From positions 206,848 to 270,847 of the forward strand of contig WNKV01000006.1 in the NCBI GenBank assembly GCA_009720755.1: a DNA stretch of 64,000 nucleotides, written 5' to 3'. Each line of letters opens with the position of its first letter. The first letter of the stretch is position 1. Of the stretch, positions 18,027 through 30,649 are shown one piece after another. A program made the translations under genes and the position numbers. This DNA comes from Rhodoplanes serenus (GTDB taxonomy: Bacteria; Pseudomonadota; Alphaproteobacteria; Rhizobiales; Xanthobacteraceae). The notes beneath the pieces are model-generated. The model had not been told where the DNA came from. It did no database searches and saw only the letters and a list, made by a program, of their open reading frames with translations.

Positions 18027-19448
18027 TCAAGAGATCTTATTTCCACTTATCGAGAGATGCGGATAGCGCTCGGCGCCGCCGGTGGCGAGGTCGCCCGTCA
18101 CCGGAGTCTTGTGATCGAGACCCACGATGGCGCCGCGCAGGCTGCCGGTGATCACGTTGCCGCCGATCAGCGTGCTGCGGGCGCCCGGCACCACCGTGAC
18201 GCCGATGCCCATGCCGCAATCGCGCACCACATTGCCGGTCACCGCGACGTCGCGCAGATAGCGGCCCCAGCCGATCTGGATGCCGACCGCGGTCGCGCGC
18301 TCCACCACATTGCCGGTCGCCGTCGTGTCGGCCTCCACATACATGCCGCCGCCGAGCAGGAACTCGGGATCGGGATTGGATTCGCGCGGCGTCAGGTTGC
18401 GCAGGATGTTGCCCTGCACCACGGCGACGCGCCCGCCGGTGGCGAAGTTGGCGATCGAGATGCCGGTCTGGGCGCCGTCGACGATGTTGTTGGCGACCAC
18501 CGCGGCCTCGAACTCGAACTCCGAGTAGAGCGCCGTCTCGCCCACCTCGGTCACCGTGTTGCCGACGATCTGGAGGTTAGAGGCGGAGTTGCCGCGCACC
18601 CCCGAGAACGTGCAGTCGGCAATGCGGTTGCCGCGCACGATCACGCCGTTGGCACGGTAGATGTTGATGGCGTTGCCGTACTGGCCGGTGCCGCCGGAAC
18701 GGTTGCGCACCCCGGTGATCCGGTTGTCGGTGACGAGCGTGCCGTCCTCGCCGGGCTCGAAGCGCAACACCTGGATGCCGTTGTCGCCGGCGCGGTCGAT
18801 CACGTTGCGGGTGATGATCATGCCGCGCGCGTCGCGGGTCACCAGCGCCACGGTGGCGGTGCCGGTGATGCGGGTGTCGGCGATGCTGCCAGCCGTCGCG
18901 TAGGCGTAGAGGCCGAGACCGCCGGAGTCGGCGATGGTGCAGCTGGTCACCGTGAGCTGCTCCACCGTCTCGCAGTGGAGGAGGGCGCGCCCGGCCGGCA
19001 GGGACCGGCCGCCGCCGTCGAGCACCAGCCCGTCGAGCGAGACGCGGCGCAGATTGCCGGCCGAGAGCAGCGACGGCCCGCCGGTGAAGACGAGGCGGCA
19101 GGCGCCCGGCGCGCCCACCAGGCGGGCCCCGTCGGGCAGGCGGACATGGCCGACCCGATAGACGCCGGGCGGCAACGCCAGCGGGGCGCCCGCCGCGGCG
19201 GCGCGATCGAGAGCACGTTGCAGAGCCGCGGTCTGGTCGTCGGGGCTGCCGGGCCGCAGGCCGAGGGCGCCGGCATCGAGGCCGTAGGCGGAGACGAGGT
19301 CGGCGGCGGCGCGGCGCGGCTGCGTTGCCGCCGGAGCGGCGACCGTCAGGCCGGCGAGGGACGCCAGCCCGGTGGCGAGCAGGCGACGGCGGGTCGCAGC
19401 GGTCGCATGGTCCGGGGTGGAGCCGGTGGGGGTGCCGTCATGGTCCAT
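18027..19448 (-). CDS. Tat-exported right-handed beta-helix repeat protein (TIGR03808-like)
   Basis: The 473-residue protein has a twin-arginine signal (TRRRLLATGLASLAGL at about 19-34) and then a pectate-lyase-like start (PGVYRVGHVRLPDGARLVG) followed by many NxI/V turns, such as ITRNVIDRAGDNGIQV and VRGNRIADCTFSGVRGNSASN, the mark of a parallel beta-helix. This matches an uncharacterised family of Tat-translocated repeat proteins in alphaproteobacteria, distantly like polysaccharide lyases and epimerases. No catalytic residues can be assigned. The ATG at 19448 is the first that gives a Tat signal; the frame remains open far upstream by GC bias. Confidence 0.82.
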   Translation of the reverse strand: MDHDGTPTGSTPDHATAATRRRLLATGLASLAGLTVAAPAATQPRRAAADLVSAYGLDAGALGLRPGSPDDQTAALQRALDRAAAAGAPLALPPGVYRVGHVRLPDGARLVGAPGACRLVFTGGPSLLSAGNLRRVSLDGLVLDGGGRSLPAGRALLHCETVEQLTVTSCTIADSGGLGLYAYATAGSIADTRITGTATVALVTRDARGMIITRNVIDRAGDNGIQVLRFEPGEDGTLVTDNRITGVRNRSGGTGQYGNAINIYRANGVIVRGNRIADCTFSGVRGNSASNLQIVGNTVTEVGETALYSEFEFEAAVVANNIVDGAQTGISIANFATGGRVAVVQGNILRNLTPRESNPDPEFLLGGGMYVEADTTATGNVVERATAVGIQIGWGRYLRDVAVTGNVVRDCGMGIGVTVVPGARSTLIGGNVITGSLRGAIVGLDHKTPVTGDLATGGAERYPHLSISGNKIS

Positions 19449-19522
19449 GCAGGCACGATAGCGGTGTCCGGCACGGCTGTCCTCGTCGGGCCGGCCCGTC
19501 GGGATGGGGCAACCTGTGCGGC

Positions 19523-20620
19523 TCAGGCGCCGCGTCCCGCCGGGGCCCACAGTCCCGGGCCGGCGCGCAGATATTGCGGCGGCCGCCGCACCTCGGCGCC
19601 GAGCGCGCGGGCGGCGTGCCAGCCCCAATGCGGATCGTCCAGCATGGCGCGGGCGAGCGCCACCATGTCGGCTTGGCCGTCGGCCACGATGGTGTCGGCC
19701 TGCTTCGGATCGACGATCAGCCCGACCGCCCGGGTGACGAGGCCGGTGGCGTGGCGCACCGCCTCGGCCAGCGGCACGTTGTAGCCCGGGGTCGCCGGGT
19801 TGCGGGCCGTTGCGGTGAGCCCGCCCGAGGAGACGTCGACATAGTCGTAGCCGGTGTCCTTCAGGGCGCGGGCGAACACGATCGCCTCGTCGACCGCGAT
19901 GCCGCCGTCGAGCCAGTCGCTGCCGGTGATGCGGGCGCCGAGCGCCACCGTGCGCGGCACCGCGGCGCGCACCGCCTGGGCGACCGCGAGCGGAAAGCGC
20001 ATGCGGTTCTCGCGCGAGCCGCCATAGGCATCGCGGCGCTGATTGGAGATGGCCGACAGGAAGGAGTGGATAAGATAGCCATGGGCGGCGTGCAGCTCGA
20101 TGGCATCGAAGCCGATGCGCACCGCGCGGGTCGCCGCCTGGGCGAAGGCCGCGATCACCCGCTCCATGTCGGCCTCGGTCATCTCGCGCGGGGTGTGCCA
20201 GCCGTCGCCGAACGGCAGCGTCGACGCCGCCTCGGTGGGCCACGGGTCCTGATCCGCGGCGAGCGCGCGGCCGCCCTCCCACGGACGCTGCGACGACGCC
20301 TTGCGGCCCGCATGGGCGAGCTGCACGCCGAGCCGGGCGGTGCCGATGCGCCGGCAGTGTGCCACCACGCGGGCGAGGGCGTCCTCGCACGCATCGGAGT
20401 AGAGGCCGAGGCAGCCATGGGTGATGCGGCCCCGCCGCTCCACATGGGTGGCCTCGACCACCACCAGGCCGGCGCCGGAGTTCGCCAGCATGCCGAGATG
20501 TGTCAGGTGCCAGTCGGAGGCGCAGCCGTCGTGGCCGCTGTACTGGCACATGGGCGCCACCGCGATGCGGTTGTCGAAGGTCGTGCCGGCGATCTCGATG
20601 GGGGTGAACAGGGCGCTCAT
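19523..20620 (-). CDS. NADH:flavin oxidoreductase, YqjM-type old yellow enzyme
   Basis: This 365-residue FMN enzyme reduces activated C=C bonds of enones and similar compounds using NAD(P)H. The YqjM-class marker Cys25 (APMCQYSG) is present and modulates flavin potential. Substrate and flavin motifs include QLAHAGRKAS, HAAHGYLIHSFLS and GGSRENR. The C terminus (RRPPQYLRAGPGLW) is as in NamA homologues. It probably handles electrophile stress or xenobiotics. It is flanked by unrelated genes. Confidence 0.9.
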   Translation of the reverse strand: MSALFTPIEIAGTTFDNRIAVAPMCQYSGHDGCASDWHLTHLGMLANSGAGLVVVEATHVERRGRITHGCLGLYSDACEDALARVVAHCRRIGTARLGVQLAHAGRKASSQRPWEGGRALAADQDPWPTEAASTLPFGDGWHTPREMTEADMERVIAAFAQAATRAVRIGFDAIELHAAHGYLIHSFLSAISNQRRDAYGGSRENRMRFPLAVAQAVRAAVPRTVALGARITGSDWLDGGIAVDEAIVFARALKDTGYDYVDVSSGGLTATARNPATPGYNVPLAEAVRHATGLVTRAVGLIVDPKQADTIVADGQADMVALARAMLDDPHWGWHAARALGAEVRRPPQYLRAGPGLWAPAGRGA

Positions 20621-20719
20621 GGGACGTGTCTCGTCGGAGGGGTGGGCCGCAGAGGACGCGGGCCCCGTATCGCAGAGGTGCCGCCGGCCGGCAACCGACG
20701 GGCGTGCAGGGCACCCTGC

Positions 20720-21286
20720 TCAGAACCGCACGGCGCCGCCGACGCCGCCCCCCGGCGTGAACGACGGCCGCATGCCGCCGTCGCCCTTGCCCTGCATCTC
20801 CTCGGCCGTCACCCGGCAGTCGCCATTGCGGTCGAAGCGGGCGAACAGCGGGCTCTTGCGCTCGACGAACTCGGCACGGGCGACGCGGCCGTCGCGGTTG
20901 TCGTCGAAATAGCCGAGCTCGGCGCGGCCGAGCGCCGGGTCGGAGCGGCGCAGCGCCTCGAACTCGCCGGCGTCGAGCTGGCCGTCGCGATTGCGGTCGG
21001 CCGCTGCGAACAGGCGGCCGGCATACTGCTTCCACTCCTCGCAGGTGAACACGCCGTCGCGGTTGGCATCCCAGGCCGGCGCCGACTGGCGCACCGGGTC
21101 CTCGCCCGGACGGGTCTGGGTCCGCAGGTCGGCGGGCGAGCGCTCGAACACGCCGGGCAGCCCGGTGTCGCCGCGGCTGTCGCCGGGGCGGGCGCCGCCG
21201 CCCGACTGGGCCATGGTGAGCGTCGTCGAGGCGAGCAGGAGGAGCAGCGGCAGCGTGAGCGTGTGGCGTGACATGGGACGTGACAT
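20720..21286 (-). CDS. Secreted EF-hand calcium-binding protein
   Basis: The 188-residue precursor has a hydrophobic signal peptide (cleavage near TMAQ, residue 27) and four EF-hand loops at about 73-84, 97-108, 128-139 and 152-163 (DANRDG, DRNRDG, DDNRDG, DRNGDC). The fourth has Cys in place of the usual Gly at loop position 6. It should bind calcium in the periplasm or outside; such calerythrin-like proteins have unknown roles. GAGGGGG lies four bases before the ATG at 21286, preferred over one four codons later. Confidence 0.82.
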   Translation of the reverse strand: MSRPMSRHTLTLPLLLLLASTTLTMAQSGGGARPGDSRGDTGLPGVFERSPADLRTQTRPGEDPVRQSAPAWDANRDGVFTCEEWKQYAGRLFAAADRNRDGQLDAGEFEALRRSDPALGRAELGYFDDNRDGRVARAEFVERKSPLFARFDRNGDCRVTAEEMQGKGDGGMRPSFTPGGGVGGAVRF

Positions 21287-21476
21287 GGGACCCCCTCGAT
21301 GGCCCCAGACGCACCGGCAAGACGGCAGCAGTGGGGCGGTGCCGGAGCCGCGCCGGCCCACTGCTCCACGGGCTTGCGGGTCTTTCCCAGCTTGACAAGG
21401 ACGCCGCCCACAGCGCGAGGATCGGCGGCCCGCCGGCCTGTCGGTGTCCGCCGGCGCGGCGACATGGGACGACCAG

Positions 21477-22067
21477 ATGATCCGCTTGGTGTCGTTTTTC
21501 TTCACAGTGAGTGCGACCGCATTGGGCGGCGCGTTGGTGGCCATCCAGGGCCTCATGCTGGTGCGCGGGGACGGCGGCAACGTCCTGGTGCTGGCGGCCG
21601 CGGCGCTCGCCCTCGCGGTCGGCCTCTACGGCCTCGCCGCCGACATTCGCCGCAGCCGTGCCGCCGCGCAGGCGGCCCGCGAGGGGCGTCCGGAGAAGCC
21701 GTGGGCGCCGCCCCGGGGAACCCCGAAGCGGGACGCCGTCACGGCGCGTGCCGCGTCGTCGTCGCCGGTACCTTCCGCCGCGCCGCTCGCGATGGCGGCG
21801 GGCGAGGGCGGGGCGCCGATCGCCGACATCTTGGCGGCCGAGCGGGCCCGGGCCGACGCCTATTGGCGCGACGGGGTCGCCCGGCTGCGTGACGAGGCGG
21901 CGGAGCATGGGGCCGGCGACGGCGCCGTGGTGCTGCTCGACGTCGCCACCCGCAGCCTCGCCGAAGCGCTCGGGCCTCGTCAGGTCGCCCGCATCCTGAG
22001 CGACGCGGCGGCCCGCTACGCGGCCGAGGCGGAGCGGGCACCGACGCGCGACGCCGGCGCGGCCTGA
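21477..22067 (+). CDS. Hypothetical membrane-anchored protein
   Basis: I do not recognise this 196-residue protein. It has two transmembrane segments at about 3-28 and 34-56, then a cytoplasmic basic and Ala/Pro-rich linker (about 60-105), and a helical, charged C-terminal part (about 110-190: ILAAERARADAYW, LLDVATRSLAEALG). The layout suggests a membrane anchor with a helical scaffold. The ATG at 21477 is the first after the divergent EF-hand gene that begins with a membrane segment; a GTG at 21444 is possible. It is 59 bp upstream of the SDR gene in the same direction. Confidence 0.55.
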   Translation: MIRLVSFFFTVSATALGGALVAIQGLMLVRGDGGNVLVLAAAALALAVGLYGLAADIRRSRAAAQAAREGRPEKPWAPPRGTPKRDAVTARAASSSPVPSAAPLAMAAGEGGAPIADILAAERARADAYWRDGVARLRDEAAEHGAGDGAVVLLDVATRSLAEALGPRQVARILSDAAARYAAEAERAPTRDAGAA

Positions 22068-22126
22068 GAGCCGGGACGACGCGGCGGGCCGCACCCGCCT
22101 GCGCGCCATCGCCGGAGAGGAAGGCC

Positions 22127-22846
22127 ATGATCGCCTATGATTTCTCCGGCCGCCGGGCCGTGGTGACCGGCGGGTCACGCGGCCTCGGGCGGGGCGTCGC
22201 CGAGCGGCTGCGCGACGCCGGCGCCGCCGTCACGGTGTGGGACCTGGAGCCGATGCCGCTCGCCGGCATCGCGTCCCACGCGGTCGACGTGACCCGCGCC
22301 GACCAGATCGCCGCGGCCGTCGCCGAGGCGGCCGCCGGCGGCGGCATCGACATCCTGGTGACGGCGGCCGGCTACGCCGGCAGCCGCCGGCCCGTGGAGG
22401 CGGTGGCCGAGGCGGAGTGGCGAACGGTGCTCGACGTCACCCTCACGGGCGTGTTCCAGGTCTGCCGCCAGGTGGTGCCGCTGATGCGGCAGGCCGGGCG
22501 CGGCCGCATCGTCACCGTGGCGGCGCTCGCCGCCAAGGAGGGCAAGGCCGGGCTCGCCGCCTATGCGGCCGCCACCGCCGGCATCGTCGCTTTCACCAAG
22601 TCGCTCGGCCGCGAGCTGGCCGAGACGGACATTCGCGTCAACTGCGTGACGCCGGCCGCCATCGACACCGAGTTCCTCCGTGTGCTGCCGGACGCCGCCG
22701 TTGCGGCCATGGCGGCCCGCAGCCCGATGAAGCGGCTCGGCACCGTGGCGGAGTTCGCCGAGTCGGTCGCGTGGCTGTGCTCCGACGCCTGCTCCTACAC
22801 CACCGGCGCGGTGTTCGACGTCTCCGGCGGGCAGGCCACCGCCTGA
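22127..22846 (+). CDS. Short-chain dehydrogenase/reductase lacking catalytic Ser and Lys
   Basis: The 239-residue protein has a classical SDR fold with the cofactor motif TGGSRGLG at 14-21 and the AAG motif, and Asp42 in VWDLEP suggests NAD rather than NADP. Its active site is altered. The Tyr of YxxxK is present (Tyr146), but Lys is Thr150 (YAAAT), and the catalytic Ser, expected 13 residues before Tyr, is Ala133 (TVAALAAKEG). The Asn of NxxCVTPA is kept. It may bind NAD(H) without normal dehydrogenase chemistry, or it may use a different mechanism. AGAGAGGAAGG precedes the ATG at 22127. Confidence 0.8.
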   Translation: MIAYDFSGRRAVVTGGSRGLGRGVAERLRDAGAAVTVWDLEPMPLAGIASHAVDVTRADQIAAAVAEAAAGGGIDILVTAAGYAGSRRPVEAVAEAEWRTVLDVTLTGVFQVCRQVVPLMRQAGRGRIVTVAALAAKEGKAGLAAYAAATAGIVAFTKSLGRELAETDIRVNCVTPAAIDTEFLRVLPDAAVAAMAARSPMKRLGTVAEFAESVAWLCSDACSYTTGAVFDVSGGQATA

Positions 22847-23071
22847 GCCCCATGCCAGCCTCGCCGGGCGCGCTCAAAAAGCCCCCGGGGCGTGGAACTC
22901 GCATCGGTCTCGCCGGTTGTATCGTGAGCCGGTTGGGTCGTGAGGGGGGCACGCCGTCGTCCACCGCTGCCGAGCCGGCGCGAGCCCACTCTGGATCAGT
23001 CGCCACGACCGTGTGACCGGCGCTCCGTCGCCCCACCGAAGCCGCGGCTGGTTCGCCTCTGGGAGGTGGAC

Positions 23072-23353
23072 ATGAAGACGACCCTGACCCTGCTGTTCGC
23101 GATCGCCGGCATCGGTGCGGCGAGCGCCGAGAGCCTCGACGTCCGCCAGCTCATCGAGCAGCGCTGGATGACGACGGTGCCGGTGGCCACCGAGACGTGG
23201 AGCTGTGCCCAGGCGGATGCCGCCACCATCAAGGCCGCCTTCGAGGGCGCCGGTGCGATCGATCTCAGCGAGGTGCTGAACGACGATCCGCGCCCGGTGA
23301 TCGCCCGCGGCCCGATCGACGCCGACATGCCGGTGATGGCGGCCGGACAGTAG
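23072..23353 (+). CDS. Small secreted hypothetical protein
   Basis: This 93-residue precursor begins with a typical Sec signal peptide cleaved after ASA (residue 19), leaving a 74-residue acidic domain with a single Cys (TWSCAQAD). GGGAGGTGGAC just before the ATG at 23072 fixes the start. I do not recognise the family, and no neighbour suggests a role. Confidence 0.62.
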   Translation: MKTTLTLLFAIAGIGAASAESLDVRQLIEQRWMTTVPVATETWSCAQADAATIKAAFEGAGAIDLSEVLNDDPRPVIARGPIDADMPVMAAGQ

Positions 23354-23393
23354 TCCGGCCCGAGGTCGTGGTCCGCGCCTCCGTCGGGACGCC

Positions 23394-23425
23394 GTAGCCC
23401 GGGTGGGAGCGCTGCGACACCCGGG
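23394..23425 (+). repeat. Family C repeat, single arm
   Basis: GTAGCCCGGGTGGGAGCGCTGCGACACCCGGG resembles the left half of the element at 42705-42796 (GTAGCCCGGACGGAGCGCAGCGACGTCCGGG). Only one arm is present. The rest of the 267-bp gap before the mgtC-like gene shows no gene. Confidence 0.55.
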
Positions 23426-23620
23426 GACGCGGCACCGGGAGCGCATCCTTCGCTCGTTCCCGTGTTTGTTCCCCGTGTTTTTCCTCTTGTTTGCCGCGCC
23501 CCCCGTGGCGGAGCGGTCGACGGTCTCGTCGGCCGCTCCTTCGCGCGGCTCTTGGCGCGGGCCTTGAGCCTCGGAGCGGTACAGGTTCGCTTGTCCTGTT
23601 TCCGGGTGATGAGTTCGCCG

Positions 23621-24343
23621 TCAGTCGGCCGTGCGCATCGCCCACGAGGCGTGGTCGACGCCGGGCAGGGCCTCGACTGAGGCGATCACCGCATCGAGAT
23701 CGGCCGAGCGCGCCGACGAGCCGGCGAGCGTCACGGCCAGCTCCAGCAAGTCTTCCGCCTGCTCCTGCACGCTCGTCTGGCGCACCGCATAGGCCTTCGC
23801 CTCGAGCTGATCGAGCAGGGCGGAGCGCACCTCCGGCAGGTCGTCGGGCGTCACCGTCACGCGGATGTCGTAGGTGGCCTCGGTGGTCGCCTCGTCCAGC
23901 GGCTGGCGGTTGATCACGTCGACCAGCGGCCGCAAGGCCGTGTTGGCGCCGAGCACGAACATCGCGATCACCACCGCCTCGACGATCAGGTCGGCGCCGG
24001 CCGCGCCGCCCGTCGCCGCCGCGCCCCACAGGGTCGCCGCGGTGTTGAGGCCGCGGATGTTGAGCCCCTCCTTCATGATCACGCCGGCGCCGAGAAAGCC
24101 GACGCCCGACACCACATAGGCGAGCACATGGGATGCCGCGGCGTTGCCGCCGAGCCGCATGCCGATGTCCACGAAGGCGGCGGCGCCGACCGCCACCAGC
24201 GCGGCGGTGCGCAGCCCGGCGGTGCGCTGCCGCCACTGGCGCTCGGCCCCGATGGCGGTGCCGAGCACGAAGGCGGTCGCCAAGCTCACGATGGTGTTGA
24301 CGAACTGCGGCGGGTCGAAGCTCGACAGGGCGGCGAAGCTCAT
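23621..24343 (-). CDS. MgtC/SapB family inner-membrane protein
   Basis: The 240-residue protein has an N-terminal MgtC domain with about five helices carrying TAIGAERQWRQRTAGLRT and GFLGAGVIMKEG, then a soluble ACT-like C-terminal domain (about 160-240: YDIRVTVTPDDLPEVR). MgtC proteins help bacteria cope with low magnesium and, in pathogens, inhibit ATP synthase; the role here is unknown. The ATG at 24343 has AGGA nine bases upstream. Confidence 0.87.
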   Translation of the reverse strand: MSFAALSSFDPPQFVNTIVSLATAFVLGTAIGAERQWRQRTAGLRTAALVAVGAAAFVDIGMRLGGNAAASHVLAYVVSGVGFLGAGVIMKEGLNIRGLNTAATLWGAAATGGAAGADLIVEAVVIAMFVLGANTALRPLVDVINRQPLDEATTEATYDIRVTVTPDDLPEVRSALLDQLEAKAYAVRQTSVQEQAEDLLELAVTLAGSSARSADLDAVIASVEALPGVDHASWAMRTAD

Positions 24344-24432
24344 GGGCGGTCCTGAAGCGCCCCGGCGAGGGGCGTTGCTCCAGGTTCTATCCGCCCGTCT
24401 CGATTCGGCAACGCGGCCGCGGAGGTGCCGCG

Positions 24433-25743
24433 TCAGGTCCAGTCCGGCCCGGCGATCGGCGGATCGGCGAGCGCCGGCGCGGTGACGGCCGGGCAGGGCG
24501 CTCCGGTGGGCACTCCCGTCCCCGCCGTTCGGCCCGAGTCCCGGGTCTCGCGGATCAGCCAGCGGGTGACCGCGCGCAGCGCCTCGCGGTGGCCGGCCGT
24601 CTCCTCGCTGCGCTCGTAGACGGCAAGCTGGGCGTCGGCCGAGGTGCCCTCGCTCGCGATGGTTCGGCAATGCGCCAGCTCGGCCGTGCAGCCGAGCGCC
24701 TCGGCGTCCGCGGCGGTCTCGCGCAGCACCCGCTCCAGCACCGCGGCCATCGGCTCCGGCCCGTCGCGGGTCACGAAGCTCGCCTGCACGCCGTAGCGCT
24801 GCACCCGCCACAGGTTCTCGGCCGCGAAGGCGGTGGCGAGCGTCGCGCTGTCGGCGTCGGCGGCCGGTGCGGTGCGATAGAGATGGCGGACCAGCACGCG
24901 ATAGAGCGCCGCGATGGCGATCGCGTCGTCGAGCCGGGTGCAGCAGTCGGGGGCGCGCAGCTCAAGCGTCGGATGCGCCAGCGAGGGCCGCAGCATCCAC
25001 CACAGATAGCTCGCGTCCGGAATGGCGCCGGCGCGCGTCATCGCCTCGACATAGACGCGGTATTCGGCGTCGTCGGTGAAGTGGACCGGCAGGCCGGTGC
25101 GCGGCAGCTCCGCATAGGCGGCGAGCCGATAGCCCTTGAGCCCGGTGCGGCGACCGCTCCAGAACGGCGACGAGGTGGACAGGCCGAGCAGCAGCGGCAC
25201 GTAAGGAATCATGCGGCCCATCAGCTCGACGCGACGGCCGGGGTCGGGCACGGCCACATGCACGTGGAGCCCGCACATCAGATCGCGCTCGCCGATCATC
25301 TGGAGCTGATCCATCACGCGGTCGTAGCGCGGCCCCTCGGTCTGCTCGGCGTCGCGGCGCCAGTCGGCGGTCGGATGGGTGCCGGCGGCCAGCGGGGCGA
25401 GCCCGTGCTCGGCCGCCGTCTCGGCGATGATCTCGCGCAGCTCCGCCAGCTCGCGGCGCGCCGCCGCGAGGTCGGAATGCACCCCGCTGACCACCTCGAT
25501 CTGCCCTTGCAGGAACTCGCGCTTGGCGCGGCCGCCGGTGGCGGCGTCGGCTTGCCGGAACAGCGCGCACGGCACCCGGACCGGCAGCGCCAGGCTGCGC
25601 GCATCGGTGAGGAAGAACTCCTCCTCGAGGCCGACCGTGAAGGCGTCGCCTTGCGCCTCGATGCAGACCGGAGCCGCTAGCAGGTTGCGGTGGAGGGTCG
25701 GGAGGGCGCGGGCGCGCCGCGGCGTGCGCGAGACTGTCGTCAT
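24433..25743 (-). CDS. YbdK-type carboxylate-amine ligase (GCS2 family)
   Basis: This 436-residue protein belongs to the GCS2 glutamate-cysteine ligase-like family. GLEEEFFL near residue 38 supplies metal-binding glutamates. GLHVHVAVPDPGRR and the WxxRP-type MLRPSLAHPTLELRAPDCC are also conserved. E. coli YbdK has weak gamma-glutamyl-cysteine ligase activity, but the natural substrate of this family is uncertain. It lies downstream of treZ on the same strand with a 240-bp gap, so no operon is implied. Confidence 0.86.
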   Translation of the reverse strand: MTTVSRTPRRARALPTLHRNLLAAPVCIEAQGDAFTVGLEEEFFLTDARSLALPVRVPCALFRQADAATGGRAKREFLQGQIEVVSGVHSDLAAARRELAELREIIAETAAEHGLAPLAAGTHPTADWRRDAEQTEGPRYDRVMDQLQMIGERDLMCGLHVHVAVPDPGRRVELMGRMIPYVPLLLGLSTSSPFWSGRRTGLKGYRLAAYAELPRTGLPVHFTDDAEYRVYVEAMTRAGAIPDASYLWWMLRPSLAHPTLELRAPDCCTRLDDAIAIAALYRVLVRHLYRTAPAADADSATLATAFAAENLWRVQRYGVQASFVTRDGPEPMAAVLERVLRETAADAEALGCTAELAHCRTIASEGTSADAQLAVYERSEETAGHREALRAVTRWLIRETRDSGRTAGTGVPTGAPCPAVTAPALADPPIAGPDWT

Positions 25744-25983
25744 CGGGGGTCCGTCGGTTCGGGGTCTCGGGCCGTTCCGCCGGCCGCGAACGCGGAGCCG
25801 GTGGAACGCGGATCAGGCCGTGAGGTGCGGACCCGGTGGGCGGATCATCAGCTCCGCAGTCCGCCGACAAGAACGTCCAGGCGGCCACGACCGAAGAGGA
25901 AAGCGTGGCCACAACCCCCCGAGCGGCCCATCGTTCCATCGCGGGCGCTCTCCCGCCGAAAAAACCGGCGGGGCGGCCGAATG

Positions 25984-27891
<1,908 letters not shown>

Positions 27892-27954
27892 GACACCGGG
27901 ATTGTGAGAGTTGCCGACCGGCAACACCCGGCCGGCGTCATCGTTCCGCCGCGG

Positions 27955-28914
27955 CTAGACCGAGATCAGCGCAGCCGTGCCCGCGCGAGCCGGAGCAGTC
28001 CCGGGCGGCAAAGTCGGCAGGAAGGCGCCGCCCTCGGCGACCAGGAAGTCGCGCAGGCTGCGAGCCGCCGGCATCAGCCGGCGCGACGCCAGCCGCACCA
28101 CGAACCAGGCCCGCTCGACCGGCAGCCCCTCGATGTCGAGCATCACCAGCCGGCCGTCGGCCAGCTCCGCCGCGATGGTGTGGGCCGAGATGAAGGCGAG
28201 GCCGAGACCCGCCATCACGGCCTGCTTGATGGTCTCGTTGGAGCCGATCTCCATGCCGATGGTGGGTGCGATGCCGGCGCGGGCGAAGAACGATTCCATC
28301 AGGGTGCGGGTGCCGGAGCCGACCTCGCGCACCAGGACGGTCTCGCCGGCGATCGCCTGCGGCGACAGGCCGGCGCGGCCGGCGAGCGGGTGATCGGGCG
28401 GCGCGATCACCCCATGGGGATGCGGGCCGATGCGCTCGCTCTCGACGTCGCAGGTCTCCGGTGGTCGGCCCATGACGCAGACGTCGAACTGCCCGGCCTC
28501 GAACTGGGCCATGATGTCGCGCCGATTGCCGACCACGAGCTGGAGCTCGACCGCCGGAAATCGGCGCGCATAGGCGGCGAGCATGCGCGGCGCGAAATAC
28601 TTGGCGGTGGACACCACCCCGACCGTGACCTTGCCGGCGCCCAGATCCTGGAGCGCCGCCAGCGCCTCGCGGCATTCGGTCAAGACCCCCTCGATCCGGC
28701 GGGCGGCGAGCAGCAACTCGTGGCCGGCCGCCGTCGGCGTCAGCCCGCGGGCGTCGCGATCGAACAGCGGCAGGCCGACCTCCTGCTCGAGCTGGCGCAT
28801 CTGCATGGTGACGGCCGGCGGCGTGATGTGGTTCGCCTCGGCGGCGGCCGTGAAGCTGCCGAGCCGTGCGGCGCTCTCCAGCAGGCGCAAGTGCTTCAGG
28901 GTGAGATTTCGCAT
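27955..28914 (-). CDS. cbbR: LysR-type regulator CbbR
   Basis: CbbR activates Calvin-cycle operons in response to metabolites such as RuBP, ATP or NADPH. The 319-residue protein has an N-terminal winged helix-turn-helix (LTLKHLRLLESAARLGSFTAAAEA) and the effector domain with the CbbR-typical STAKYFAPRML. It diverges from cbbL with 99 bp between the starts. The ATG at 28914 gives the usual CbbR N terminus (MRN); a GTG three codons upstream lies inside an inverted repeat that looks like its own operator. Autoregulation is therefore likely. Confidence 0.93.
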   Translation of the reverse strand: MRNLTLKHLRLLESAARLGSFTAAAEANHITPPAVTMQMRQLEQEVGLPLFDRDARGLTPTAAGHELLLAARRIEGVLTECREALAALQDLGAGKVTVGVVSTAKYFAPRMLAAYARRFPAVELQLVVGNRRDIMAQFEAGQFDVCVMGRPPETCDVESERIGPHPHGVIAPPDHPLAGRAGLSPQAIAGETVLVREVGSGTRTLMESFFARAGIAPTIGMEIGSNETIKQAVMAGLGLAFISAHTIAAELADGRLVMLDIEGLPVERAWFVVRLASRRLMPAARSLRDFLVAEGGAFLPTLPPGTAPARAGTAALISV

Positions 28915-30501
<1,587 letters not shown>

Positions 30502-30505
30502 GGGC

Positions 30506-30608
30506 GTCATTCCGGTCCGGCGCGCCGCGCCGGACCCGGACTCCAGAGGCGAGTACGGAATTATCGGCTGGATTCCTGGTTCGCGCCTGCGGCGCGCCCC
30601 GGAATGAC
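30506..30608 (+). repeat. Family B palindromic repeat between cbbL and cbbS
   Basis: The 103-bp element has perfect 10-bp terminal arms, GTCATTCCGG and CCGGAATGAC, and an inner palindrome CCGGCGCGCCGCGCCGG. It starts four bases after the cbbL stop. In RNA it can fold into a long hairpin and might slow 3' decay of cbbL mRNA or reduce cbbS read-through. A related copy lies at 34208-34308. Confidence 0.8.
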
Positions 30609-30649
30609 GCCGGAAAGACAGCGTCGCCGACGCGACAAGGAGACACCCG

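Noticed and set aside
18027..22178. A 1383-codon open frame on the minus strand covering several genes
   Set aside because: It is read-through from the beta-helix gene upstream through the OYE, EF-hand and other genes; the extra part is Arg/Pro/Gly-rich, typical of GC-rich shadow frames.
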